In this document: positions 1 through 4,656 of the stretch, in pieces | How positions within the stretch are numbered: the first letter of the stretch is position 1 | Layout: each line of letters opens with the position of its first letter | DNA from: Streptosporangiaceae bacterium | GTDB taxonomy: Bacteria > Actinomycetota > Actinomycetes > Streptosporangiales > Streptosporangiaceae | Assembly: GCA_030041195.1 (NCBI GenBank) | Contig: JASHOI010000492.1 | Coordinates: 1-5,792, forward strand | DNA length: 5,792 nucleotides | Direction of reading: 5' to 3' | Position numbers and translations under genes: made by a program | Notes under the pieces: generated by a model | The model's database searches: none | What the model was told of the DNA's origin: nothing | The model's input: the letters and a program-made list of their open reading frames with translations, nothing else

Positions 1-245
1 AGCAGTGCCGCCGCGCCACACCCCCCGCACCCGCGTCAGCGCACCGCACCGCCGCAGCGCACCGCAGGCGGCAGAGCACCGCACCCGCGGCAAGGCACCG
101 CACCCGCGGCAAGGCACCGCCGCAGCGCACCGCACGCAGCAACGCACCGCACCCGCGGCAAGGCACCCGCCGCCAGGGCACCGCACGCAGCAACGCACCG
201 CACCCGCGGCAAGGCACCGCACCCGCGCACCGCACCCGCGGTAAC
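1..245. repeat. GC-rich tandem-repeat tract lacking T
   Basis: This is a low-complexity tract built from variants of the 19-nt unit GCACCGCACCCGCGGCAAG. Exact copies lie at 76-94, 95-113, 144-162 and 195-213, and a variant with T and C in place of C and G is at 227-245. A longer 41-nt stretch (127-167) recurs exactly at 178-218, giving a 51-nt higher-order period. From 37 to 241 the + strand has no T at all. Frames are open on both strands only because the tract lacks A/T-rich stop triplets; the translations are Arg/Pro/His/Ala or Ala/Cys/Gly/Arg repeats resembling no known protein. There are no unique spacers, so it is not a CRISPR array. It is best called intergenic repeat DNA of unknown role, and it may continue upstream of the window. 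Confidence 0.85.
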
Positions 246-351
246 TCACCGCAGCGTTATGGATGTATCCAGATCGGCCGAACGCTAAGCGGCCAATGCC
301 GGTACTTAAGGACCTGTCGGTGACGGAAACGGCCGAGCGGGTGGTTCGTTT

Positions 352-404
352 CATGATCTGGGTGGCAAACGTCGTGTATTTGGTCGTTATCCACCCAGAT
401 CATG
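352..404. repeat. 53-bp inverted-repeat element, copy 1
   Basis: The left arm CATGATCTGGGTGG (352-365) is the perfect reverse complement of the right arm CCACCCAGATCATG (391-404). Inside, after a 2x2 mismatch, AACG (368-371) pairs with CGTT (385-388), extending the stem toward the centre. The left flank is T-rich (TTT) and the right flank A-rich (GAAA). Length and terminal CATGATC/GATCATG are shared with the copies at 579 and 791. Confidence 0.85.
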
Positions 405-578
405 GAAATCGAATCTCCGAGCGGCTCTTGGCTGGGGCTGGTGGTACAGGGGAAACGTCTGAGCCTGATGTCATACGTCCGGCCACTCCGGCACGCTGCT
501 ACCCCGAGCCGCCTGCGCCACGTTCAGCGCTCGCGGGTAATCAACACGCCGGTTTGATCTTCGTACCGGGCCCGCTTC

Positions 579-631
579 CATGATCCCGGTGGGTTTTTTG
601 CAAATACGACACCAAACCTACCGGGATCATG
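579..631. repeat. 53-bp inverted-repeat element, copy 2
   Basis: The left arm CATGATCCCGGT (579-590) pairs perfectly with ACCGGGATCATG (620-631). A G-T wobble (591/619) is followed by five more pairs, GGTTT (592-596) with AAACC (614-618), giving a stem of about 18 pairs. Relative to copy 1, positions 8-9 change from TG to CC and the opposite arm changes from CA to GG, so pairing is preserved. The flanks are TTC on the left and AAAA on the right. Confidence 0.85.
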
Positions 632-790
632 AAAACCACTCGCCGGCACGCCATAGCAAGGAGCAACGGTTATTTCGCTGCTAGCCCTGACTGCCTGCAG
701 AGCTTTGCGTCAAAGTGCGCCGGCGCCCGGTATACGGACGCTGTTGACCCGAATCCAGCCCTGGTTTAGCCGCGTCGGGCAGCCGAATTC

Positions 791-843
791 CATGATCTTG
801 GTGGCTGAGTACCGCATAGCGGTATTAATCAACCACGATCATG
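791..843. repeat. 53-bp inverted-repeat element, copy 3
   Basis: CATGATC (791-797) pairs with GATCATG (837-843). After one mismatch, TGGT (799-802) pairs with ACCA (832-835). A separate inner hairpin, ACCGC (811-815), loop ATA, GCGGT (819-823), occupies the centre. It has the same 53-bp length and flanks (TTC left, AAAA right) as the other copies. The right arm lies inside the 3' end of the minus-strand regulator gene and supplies its last codons and stop. Confidence 0.8.
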
Positions 844-1497
844 AAAAAGTCCGCTGGCCTCGGCGCCCTCGCCCGGACCGCGGCTGCTGTCGCCTGGGCC
901 CTCGCTGCCCTCGCCTGGGCCCTGGTTGCCCTCGCGGGGCGGCTGTGGGTACACCAGGAACGCGAACACGACGACCCGGGCGTCAGCCAGGGGGTCACCC
1001 GACTCACGGCGGTAACGGCCGATGAGTTCCTGCTGCTCGGCGATGAGCCCGGCGGCCTGTTCCCGGGTGAGCGTGAACGTGGCGCGCTGCACGGCCCAGG
1101 TCCCGCTGCCCCACTCCCCCACGGCCCCCCGCGCGGCGCGGAACCGCTCGAAGTCCTCCAGGTCCCCGGCCATCGGCCGGAGCCCCGACGCCTCCGCCCG
1201 CGCCTCCTGGGTGAGGCCTTCGCGGGGGATCCACACCGGCTCCGGGGCGGCCTGCCACCACCGTTCCCTGCCCTGGCCGCGGCCGGGGAGCTCCGCTACG
1301 AAGCCGTGCTCGGCGAGCTGGCGCAGGTGATAACTCATGATCCCGCTGTTCTCCCCCAGGGCGGCGGCCAGCGTGGTGGAGGTCGCCGGCCCGGCCTGCC
1401 GCAGGTAGCGCAGGATCCGCTGCCGCGTCGGGTGCGCCAGCACCCGCAACGCCTCAACCTCGCGCACCTCATGGGGCTGCAGCGGATCCGTCATCAT
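829..1497 (-). CDS. ArsR-type winged-helix transcriptional regulator
   Basis: This is a predicted cytoplasmic DNA-binding regulator of 222 residues. The winged-helix domain spans about residues 13-91: a first helix with the typical EALRVLAHPTRQRILRYLR pattern (about 15-33), a recognition helix around NSGIMSYHLRQLAEHG (50-65) and a basic wing ending in ERWWQ near 78-82. This matches the HTH_20/ArsR-like group. Residues 90-185 are a probable ligand or dimer region, rich in Glu/Arg helices and ending in VVVFAFLVYP. The tail (about 190-216) consists of Gly/Pro/Glu heptad-like repeats, and the last residues FHDRG come from an inverted-repeat element. The start was chosen at ATG 1497, with ATG 1494 as an alternative. 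An upstream GTG at 1515 lies inside a 28-bp palindrome and is less likely. There is no Shine-Dalgarno sequence, and a TAGATA hexamer at 1505-1510 would put the transcript start near the ATG, so a leaderless mRNA is likely. It probably represses itself and perhaps the divergent CoA-transferase operon; this is inferred from position. The ligand is unknown. Confidence 0.85.
   Translation of the reverse strand: MMTDPLQPHEVREVEALRVLAHPTRQRILRYLRQAGPATSTTLAAALGENSGIMSYHLRQLAEHGFVAELPGRGQGRERWWQAAPEPVWIPREGLTQEARAEASGLRPMAGDLEDFERFRAARGAVGEWGSGTWAVQRATFTLTREQAAGLIAEQQELIGRYRRESGDPLADARVVVFAFLVYPQPPREGNQGPGEGSEGPGDSSRGPGEGAEASGLFHDRG
871..933. repeat. 21-nt tandem repeats encoding regulator tail heptads
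   Basis: Three consecutive 21-nt units occupy 871-891, 892-912 and 913-933. The last two differ at only three positions; the first is more diverged. On the minus strand each unit encodes a seven-residue repeat of the type SxGPGEG, forming a flexible Gly/Pro/Glu tail on the ArsR-type regulator. Because the unit is a multiple of three, copy-number changes would keep the frame. Confidence 0.75.
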
Positions 1498-1504
1498 GCA
1501 AGGA

Positions 1505-1534
1505 TATCTATGCACAGAATTCTGTGCATAGATT
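1505..1534. promoter_or_regulatory. Mirrored -10-like hexamers in operator
   Basis: Each edge of the palindrome carries a -10-like hexamer pointing outward: TAGATA on the minus strand (1510 to 1505) and TAGATT on the plus strand (1529-1534). The minus hexamer ends 7 nt before ATG 1497, consistent with a leaderless regulator transcript. The plus hexamer would start the CoA-transferase transcript near 1541, leaving a leader of about 78 nt. No good -35 match exists at either usual position, so the assignment is tentative. Confidence 0.35.
1506..1533. promoter_or_regulatory. Perfect 28-bp palindrome, probable operator
   Basis: Every base from 1506 to 1519 pairs with its mirror in 1520-1533. The centre is GAATTC and the core reads TATGCACAG/CTGTGCATA. 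Pairing breaks at 1505/1534. The palindrome lies 8 nt upstream of the favoured ATG of the minus-strand ArsR-type regulator and about 85 nt upstream of the plus-strand CoA-transferase. Winged-helix ArsR-type dimers commonly bind such dyads between their own gene and a divergent target. The regulator-operator link is inferred from position and symmetry. Confidence 0.7.
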
Positions 1535-1545
1535 TCTGGGCACCA

Positions 1546-1559
1546 CCGGGTTTGCCCGG
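1546..1559. other. Small hairpin in CoA-transferase leader
   Basis: CCGGG (1546-1550) and CCCGG (1555-1559) form a 5-bp GC-only stem with loop TTTG. It would lie at the 5' end of a transcript starting near 1541. It is short enough to be chance in GC-rich DNA and no function is assigned. Confidence 0.3.
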
Positions 1560-1577
1560 GTAAGGGATGATGGGGAG

Positions 1578-1622
1578 GTGACGGTAGTCAGGATCGGCGC
1601 GTCCCGGGCCGGCCAGCAATGA
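1578..1622 (+). CDS. Possible 14-codon leader peptide
   Basis: A GTG at 1578 opens a 14-codon frame (VTVVRIGASRAGQQ) whose TGA stop (1620-1622) overlaps the ATG of the CoA-transferase as ATGA. The CoA-transferase start itself has no Shine-Dalgarno sequence at normal spacing, so translational coupling from this short frame would explain its initiation. An even shorter frame (ATG 1567, MMGR) ends in TGA overlapping this GTG. Ribosome-binding support for the GTG is weak (AAGGGA at 1562-1567). Short overlapping frames arise easily by chance, so this is a candidate only. Confidence 0.2.
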   Translation: MTVVRIGASRAGQQ

Positions 1623-2800
1623 CCGAGCGGCTTCCGCTCGACGACATCCGGGTCATCGACCTCACGGTCGCGCGGGCCGGGCCGACCTGCGTCCGCCAGC
1701 TCGCCGACTGGGGCGCGGACGTCATCCGCGTCGAGCCGCCGCCCGACCCGGCTGATCCCGGCCTGACCGGCAGCCGGCACGGCTGCGACTTCCAGCACCT
1801 GCACCGGAACAAGCGGTCGCTGTCGCTGAACCTGAAGGCGCCCGGAGGGCGCGAGGTGCTGATGCGCCTGGCCGACACCGCGGACGTGCTGATCGAGAAC
1901 ATGCGCCCGCCGGTCAAGGAGCGGCTGGGATTCGACTTCGCCACCGTGCACGAACGCAACCCGAGGCTGGTCTACGGCTCGATCTCCGGCTTCGGTCAGG
2001 ACGGCCCCTACGCCGCCCGGGGCGGCGTCGACCAGATCGCCCAGGGCATGGGCGGCCTGATGAGCGTCACCGGGCTGCCGGGCGGCGGGCCGGTGCGCGC
2101 CGGGATCCCCGTTGCCGACCTGGCGGCCGGCCTCTACCTGGCCGTTGGCGTGCTGGTCGCGCTGCACGACCGGGAGCGCACCGGGGTGGGGCGCTGGGTG
2201 CAGACCTCACTGCTGGAATCGATGATCGCGATGATGGACTTCCAGGCGGCCCGCTGGACCATCGACCGGCAGATCCCGCCGCAGGAAGGCAACCACCATC
2301 CGATGAGCGTGCCGATGGGCTGCTTCGCCTCGGCCGACGGGTACGTCAACATCGGCGCCGCGGGCGGGCGGCTGCTGGACAGCCTATGCAAGGTCATCGG
2401 GCTGCCTGGGATCCCGGCCGACCCCCGCTTCGACTCGCCGGCCAAGCGGTCGGCGAACCGGGCCGAGCTCAACGCGCTGATCGCCGAGCGGCTGCGCACC
2501 AGGACCACCGCCGACTGGGTCGAGGCCCTGAACCAGGCCGGCGTGCCGTGCGGCCCGGTCTACCAGATGGATGAGGTGTTCGCTGACCCGCAGGTCGAGC
2601 ACCTGGCGATGACCGAGCCGGTGCAGCATCCGGCGCTCGGGCGCCTGGACATCGTCCGCAACGCGGTGCGGATGACCGAGGCGCCGGGCACCGTCCGCAC
2701 GCCGAGTCCCGACGTCGGGGCCGACTCCGACGAGGTGCTCACCGAACTGGGCTACCCGCGCGAGGAGATCGACCGGCTCCGCGCGCAGGGCGTGATTTGA
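1619..2800 (+). CDS. CaiB/Frc family class III CoA-transferase
   Basis: Family III CoA-transferases move CoA between an acyl-CoA donor and a carboxylic acid acceptor through an aspartyl-CoA anhydride/thioester intermediate, in the cytoplasm. The 393 residues match the usual length of about 380-420. Family landmarks in order are the N-terminal LPLDDIRVIDLT...AGP...LADWGADVIRVE (5-39), KRSLSLNLK (65-73), ADVLIENMRPPVKERLG (88-104), SISGFGQDGPYA (121-132) and PVADLAAGLYLAVG (164-177). Asp167 in the last aligns with the catalytic Asp of formyl-CoA transferase (Asp169). A C-terminal SPDVGADSDEVLTELGY motif (352-368) is also typical. ATG 1619 is the only start in frame after a stop at 1568 and fits the family N-terminus, but it lacks a clear ribosome-binding site. 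The gene leads an operon with the crotonase-fold gene 10 nt downstream. The substrate cannot be told; carnitine-, acyl- or aromatic-CoA roles are all possible. Confidence 0.95.
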   Translation: MTERLPLDDIRVIDLTVARAGPTCVRQLADWGADVIRVEPPPDPADPGLTGSRHGCDFQHLHRNKRSLSLNLKAPGGREVLMRLADTADVLIENMRPPVKERLGFDFATVHERNPRLVYGSISGFGQDGPYAARGGVDQIAQGMGGLMSVTGLPGGGPVRAGIPVADLAAGLYLAVGVLVALHDRERTGVGRWVQTSLLESMIAMMDFQAARWTIDRQIPPQEGNHHPMSVPMGCFASADGYVNIGAAGGRLLDSLCKVIGLPGIPADPRFDSPAKRSANRAELNALIAERLRTRTTADWVEALNQAGVPCGPVYQMDEVFADPQVEHLAMTEPVQHPALGRLDIVRNAVRMTEAPGTVRTPSPDVGADSDEVLTELGYPREEIDRLRAQGVI

Positions 2801-2806
2801 GAGGAA
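2801..2806 (+). promoter_or_regulatory. Ribosome-binding site of crotonase gene
   Basis: GAGGAA lies directly after the CoA-transferase stop and 4 nt before ATG 2811. This fixes the start of the second gene and supports one transcript for both. Confidence 0.7.
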
Positions 2807-2810
2807 CCGT

Positions 2811-3632
2811 ATGACGTCACCGAGTTCACCGGCGCGGCACGAGACCGGCACCGACAAGGTGCTCGTGGACGTGGCCGACGCGGTCGCGGTCGTGACCCTC
2901 AACAACCCGGAAAAGCGCAACGCCCTGTCCAGTGACATGCGCGCCGCGTTGCCGCGCCTGATGGAGGCGCTGCAGGCCGACGCCGGGGTCCGGGTCGTGG
3001 TGCTCACCGGCGCCGGAGACAAGGCATTTGCGTCGGGCGCCGATATCTCCGAGTTCGCCGACCGGCGCACCTCCCCCGAGGCCCGCGCCGAGTACGACCG
3101 CGCGGGCGAGGCGCTCAACCGCTCGTGGGCCAGCCTGGACAAGCCGCTCATCGCGATGATCCGCGGCTTCTGCATCGGCGGCGGGCTGTTCACCGCGTTG
3201 CACGCCGACATCCGCATCGCGGCCGACGACAGCCAGTTCGGTGTGCCGGCCGCGCGGCTCGGCCTGGGCCCCGGCATGGCCGGCGTGACCGCGCTGATGA
3301 GCCTGATCGGCCCGGCGCACACCTCGGAGATGCTGTTTTCGGCCCGGCGGTTCTCCGCCGCCGAGGCTCTGCAGATGGGACTCGTGAACCGGGTCGTTTC
3401 CGCGGAGGCCCTGCGCAAGGAGACGATCGACCTGGCCCTGGCCATCGCCGCCAACGCGCCGCTCACCGTGGCCGCGTCCAAGGCGGCGATCCGTGCGGCG
3501 GGCCAACCCGCCGGCCAGGACGACATGGCCAGAGCGCTGGCGATGACCGAGGCCTGCTTCCGGTCCGACGACTACCTCGAGGGCCAGCGCGCCTTTGCCG
3601 AGAAGCGCCCGCCCGCCTTCACTGGACGCTGA
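2811..3632 (+). CDS. Crotonase-fold (enoyl-CoA hydratase/isomerase-like) protein
   Basis: This is a 273-residue crotonase superfamily protein acting on CoA thioesters. Visible landmarks are VAVVTLNNPEKRNALS (25-40), the first oxyanion-hole loop KAFASGADISEF (71-82), the second oxyanion-hole helix start RGFCIGGGLF (118-127), DIRIAADDSQFGVPAARLGLGPG (133-155) and the FSAAEALQMGLVNRVV segment (181-196). In classical hydratases the two catalytic glutamates follow GGGC and sit in QFGxPE. Here these positions are Phe127 and Ala147, so ordinary hydration by the two-Glu mechanism is unlikely. Crotonases with other active sites catalyse isomerisation, decarboxylation, hydrolysis or C-C chemistry, and PAARLG-type members are, from memory, common in actinobacteria. 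The gene follows the CoA-transferase by 10 nt with a good ribosome-binding site. Its 3' end overlaps the convergent 41-residue gene by 14 bp. The fold is certain; the reaction is open. Confidence 0.93.
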   Translation: MTSPSSPARHETGTDKVLVDVADAVAVVTLNNPEKRNALSSDMRAALPRLMEALQADAGVRVVVLTGAGDKAFASGADISEFADRRTSPEARAEYDRAGEALNRSWASLDKPLIAMIRGFCIGGGLFTALHADIRIAADDSQFGVPAARLGLGPGMAGVTALMSLIGPAHTSEMLFSARRFSAAEALQMGLVNRVVSAEALRKETIDLALAIAANAPLTVAASKAAIRAAGQPAGQDDMARALAMTEACFRSDDYLEGQRAFAEKRPPAFTGR

Positions 3633-3744
3633 CGTCAGCCCGCAGCCGGCGCAGGCTGATCCGGTACCCGAGGCCGAACAGCAGCACCAGCCCGAGAACA
3701 CCCAGCGCGAGCCGGGCCTGCGGGTCGAACGGCGCGTGGTTCAC
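3619..3744 (-). CDS. 41-residue single-pass membrane protein
   Basis: This is a small protein of no named family that I recognise. It has a short hydrophilic N-terminus (NHAPFDPQAR, residues 2-11), one hydrophobic span (about 12-26, LALGVLGLVLLFGLG), a basic segment YRISLRRLR (27-35) and a short acidic/polar end. The GTG start at 3744 overlaps the exosortase TGA stop (GTGA) and is preceded by AAGGAG with 5-nt spacing, so it is a well-supported, translationally coupled gene. The order of short hydrophilic part, hydrophobic span and Arg cluster resembles a PEP-CTERM-type sorting tail without the mature protein; it might be a substrate, an accessory subunit of the exosortase or a scaffold. Inside-positive topology would put the C-terminus in the cytoplasm. 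Its 3' end overlaps the crotonase gene by 14 bp on the other strand. Confidence 0.75.
   Translation of the reverse strand: MNHAPFDPQARLALGVLGLVLLFGLGYRISLRRLRADVSVQ
3628..3639. repeat. 12-bp palindrome at convergent gene ends
   Basis: GCTGACGTCAGC is a perfect palindrome covering the crotonase stop codon (3630-3632) and the last codons of the convergent 41-residue gene. It is too short, and lacks a T-tract, to be called a terminator. No other terminator candidate was seen between the two operons, so read-through from both sides is possible. Confidence 0.35.
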
Positions 3745-4388
3745 GCCGGCTCCTTCCCCGGGGCAGTTTCTCGTGACATGAGCATGAGCGCGAGCAGGGC
3801 CAGGCTCAGCGCGATGCACACGATGCTGACCACGGGGCCGAGCATCACGTTGCTGACCCGGTATCCGGGCTCGATGCCGTCGGTGCGGATGGTCACCGCG
3901 ATGGCCCCGATCCGCAGCAGGTTCCCGGCGACCATGACGAGGGACGCCACCGCGAGCGCGTTTGCCGCCCGCCGCACCTGAGGCCGGCGCGGCCGGATCA
4001 GCACCATGCCGAGCCCGCACAGCGGTGCGATGAGCAGCGCCAGGCTGCAGTCGGGCGTGATCACCAGGCCGAACCCGCCGGGCGTTCCGGGCCCGAACCT
4101 GATCACCGGGGCGCCGGGCAGGGCCGCGGCGGGCGTGACGAGGTTGTAGAGGTGCGCCGCCGCTTCCGCCTCCAGGTGCCGGATCTGGTACTGGAAGACG
4201 ATCAGGGCGAAACCGATCCCGGCGAGCACGCCGACAGCGAGCACCCGGCTCCCGGCTCCCAGCGGCTGGCGGGTCGCGCTGTGCCTGCCCCGTGGCGGCG
4301 GCACCCGAGGCCCCGGCCCGCCGCCAGACCCGGTTGGCGTGGCCGACTTGGGCCCGGACGGCACGGGCAGGTTGAGGTCGCTCTGCAA
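3741..4388 (-). CDS. Compact exosortase/archaeosortase-like membrane protein
   Basis: This is a 215-residue polytopic membrane protein. Exosortases are Cys membrane transpeptidases that cut and transfer proteins bearing a C-terminal sorting tail. The hydrophilic, Pro/Gly-rich N-terminus (1-46) is followed by hydrophobic spans at about 48-66, 108-131, 142-166 and 181-205. Family motifs are ITPDCSLALLIAPL (110-123, Cys114) and AGNLLRIGAIAV (154-165, Arg159). In the third motif, PGYRVSNVMLGPVVSIV (174-190), the family normally shows a His in the pattern SHxxxG; here it is Asn180 (codon at 3849-3851). The protein is shorter than Gram-negative EpsH-type exosortases, as are other actinobacterial members. 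TTG 4388 is preceded by AGAGGAG with a 10-nt gap; no in-frame ATG exists nearby, and GTG at 4364 is an alternative. It is coupled to the 41-residue gene. The family call rests on motifs from memory. The His loss could mean an altered mechanism or a non-catalytic member. Confidence 0.75.
   Translation of the reverse strand: MQSDLNLPVPSGPKSATPTGSGGGPGPRVPPPRGRHSATRQPLGAGSRVLAVGVLAGIGFALIVFQYQIRHLEAEAAAHLYNLVTPAAALPGAPVIRFGPGTPGGFGLVITPDCSLALLIAPLCGLGMVLIRPRRPQVRRAANALAVASLVMVAGNLLRIGAIAVTIRTDGIEPGYRVSNVMLGPVVSIVCIALSLALLALMLMSRETAPGKEPA
3750..3755 (-). promoter_or_regulatory. Ribosome-binding site of 41-residue gene
   Basis: AAGGAG on the minus strand, within the last codons of the exosortase gene and 5 nt from the GTG, decides the start of the small gene. 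It is the strongest Shine-Dalgarno match near these two genes. Confidence 0.75.
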
Positions 4389-4398
4389 GGCTTGCGGA

Positions 4399-4405
4399 CT
4401 CCTCT
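4399..4405 (-). promoter_or_regulatory. Ribosome-binding site of exosortase-like gene
   Basis: AGAGGAG on the minus strand lies 10 nt before the TTG at 4388. The spacing is at the long end of normal. It is the only good match near a start that keeps the whole membrane protein, and is the reason for choosing TTG. Confidence 0.5.
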
Positions 4406-4470
4406 GGGAGCAAGCACCGGCCAGAAGGGCCAGCCGAGCATGCGTGTATTACTCTTCGTAAGCAATAGTG

Positions 4471-4499
4471 AGCGTAGAGCTACCGAAGTCGCCCGGCAA
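4471..4499 (-). promoter_or_regulatory. Candidate promoter of exosortase-like operon
   Basis: On the minus strand, TTGCCG (4499 to 4494) and TACGCT (4476 to 4471) are separated by exactly 17 nt. They fit the -35 TTGnnn and -10 TAnnnT pattern of housekeeping actinobacterial promoters. Transcription would start near 4464, giving a leader of about 75 nt before the TTG start. The match is partial. Confidence 0.4.
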
Positions 4500-4547
4500 G
4501 CACACACGCGAAAGGGCGTCCGAGCTGTCCGCAGCAATTCGGCGCCG

Positions 4548-4593
4548 TCGATGTACCGATGGGCTGCATAGAAGGTGCTTTTTGGTACATCGA
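4548..4593. repeat. 10-bp inverted repeat with 26-nt spacer
   Basis: TCGATGTACC (4548-4557) and GGTACATCGA (4584-4593) are perfect reverse complements. The 26-nt spacer ends in TTTTT. It lies upstream of the minus-strand promoter candidate and about 120 nt upstream of the 35-residue gene. It could be a two-half-site regulator-binding region or the relic of a small mobile palindrome. It differs in sequence from the three 53-bp elements. Confidence 0.6.
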
Positions 4594-4656
4594 TCAGACT
4601 GCCCGGGCCGGGCGCCGGTCCGAGCGGTCGCCAACAGCCTTGGACCGCGCTCTGGA

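Larger units (their letters stand above)
246..828. other. Non-coding stretch with inverted-repeat elements
   Basis: No convincing gene was found here. The A/T content is visibly higher than in the genes downstream. A frame of about 106 codons on the + strand (263-583) runs through one of the inverted-repeat elements, has no clear Shine-Dalgarno sequence and encodes nothing recognisable, so it is not called. The stretch contains three related 53-bp inverted-repeat elements, annotated separately, and a small hairpin at 703-715 (CTTTG, loop CGT, CAAAG). No tRNA or rRNA was seen. It could be a graveyard of small mobile palindromes. Confidence 0.6.

Noticed and set aside
5..244. Open frames on both strands through the tandem-repeat tract
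   Set aside because: They are open only because the repeat lacks stop triplets; the products are Arg/Pro/His or Ala/Cys/Gly/Arg repeats with no start signals or domain.
1..245. CRISPR array
   Set aside because: Units are contiguous or separated by variants of themselves, with no unique spacers and no cas genes in the window.
263..583. 106-codon frame on the + strand
   Set aside because: It runs through a 53-bp inverted-repeat element, lacks a ribosome-binding site, has no recognisable domain and lacks the codon bias of the real genes.
579..631. Rho-independent terminator
   Set aside because: The T-run (594-599) lies inside the loop side of the stem rather than after it, and the structure is one of three equal-length repeat elements with no gene ending beside it.
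246..828. tRNA or other structural RNA gene
   Set aside because: No cloverleaf-like arrangement or conserved TTC-loop sequence was found; the only strong foldings are the 53-bp elements and a small hairpin at 703-715.
841..1563. 240-codon frame antisense to the ArsR-type regulator
   Set aside because: It is a shadow of the regulator gene; the minus strand has a clear winged-helix domain, while this frame is Pro/Arg/Gly-rich and matches nothing.
2384..3526. 380-codon minus-strand frame across the CoA-transferase and crotonase genes
   Set aside because: It spans two well-supported genes on the other strand and encodes Arg/Ser/Ala-rich sequence, a usual antisense artefact in high-GC DNA.
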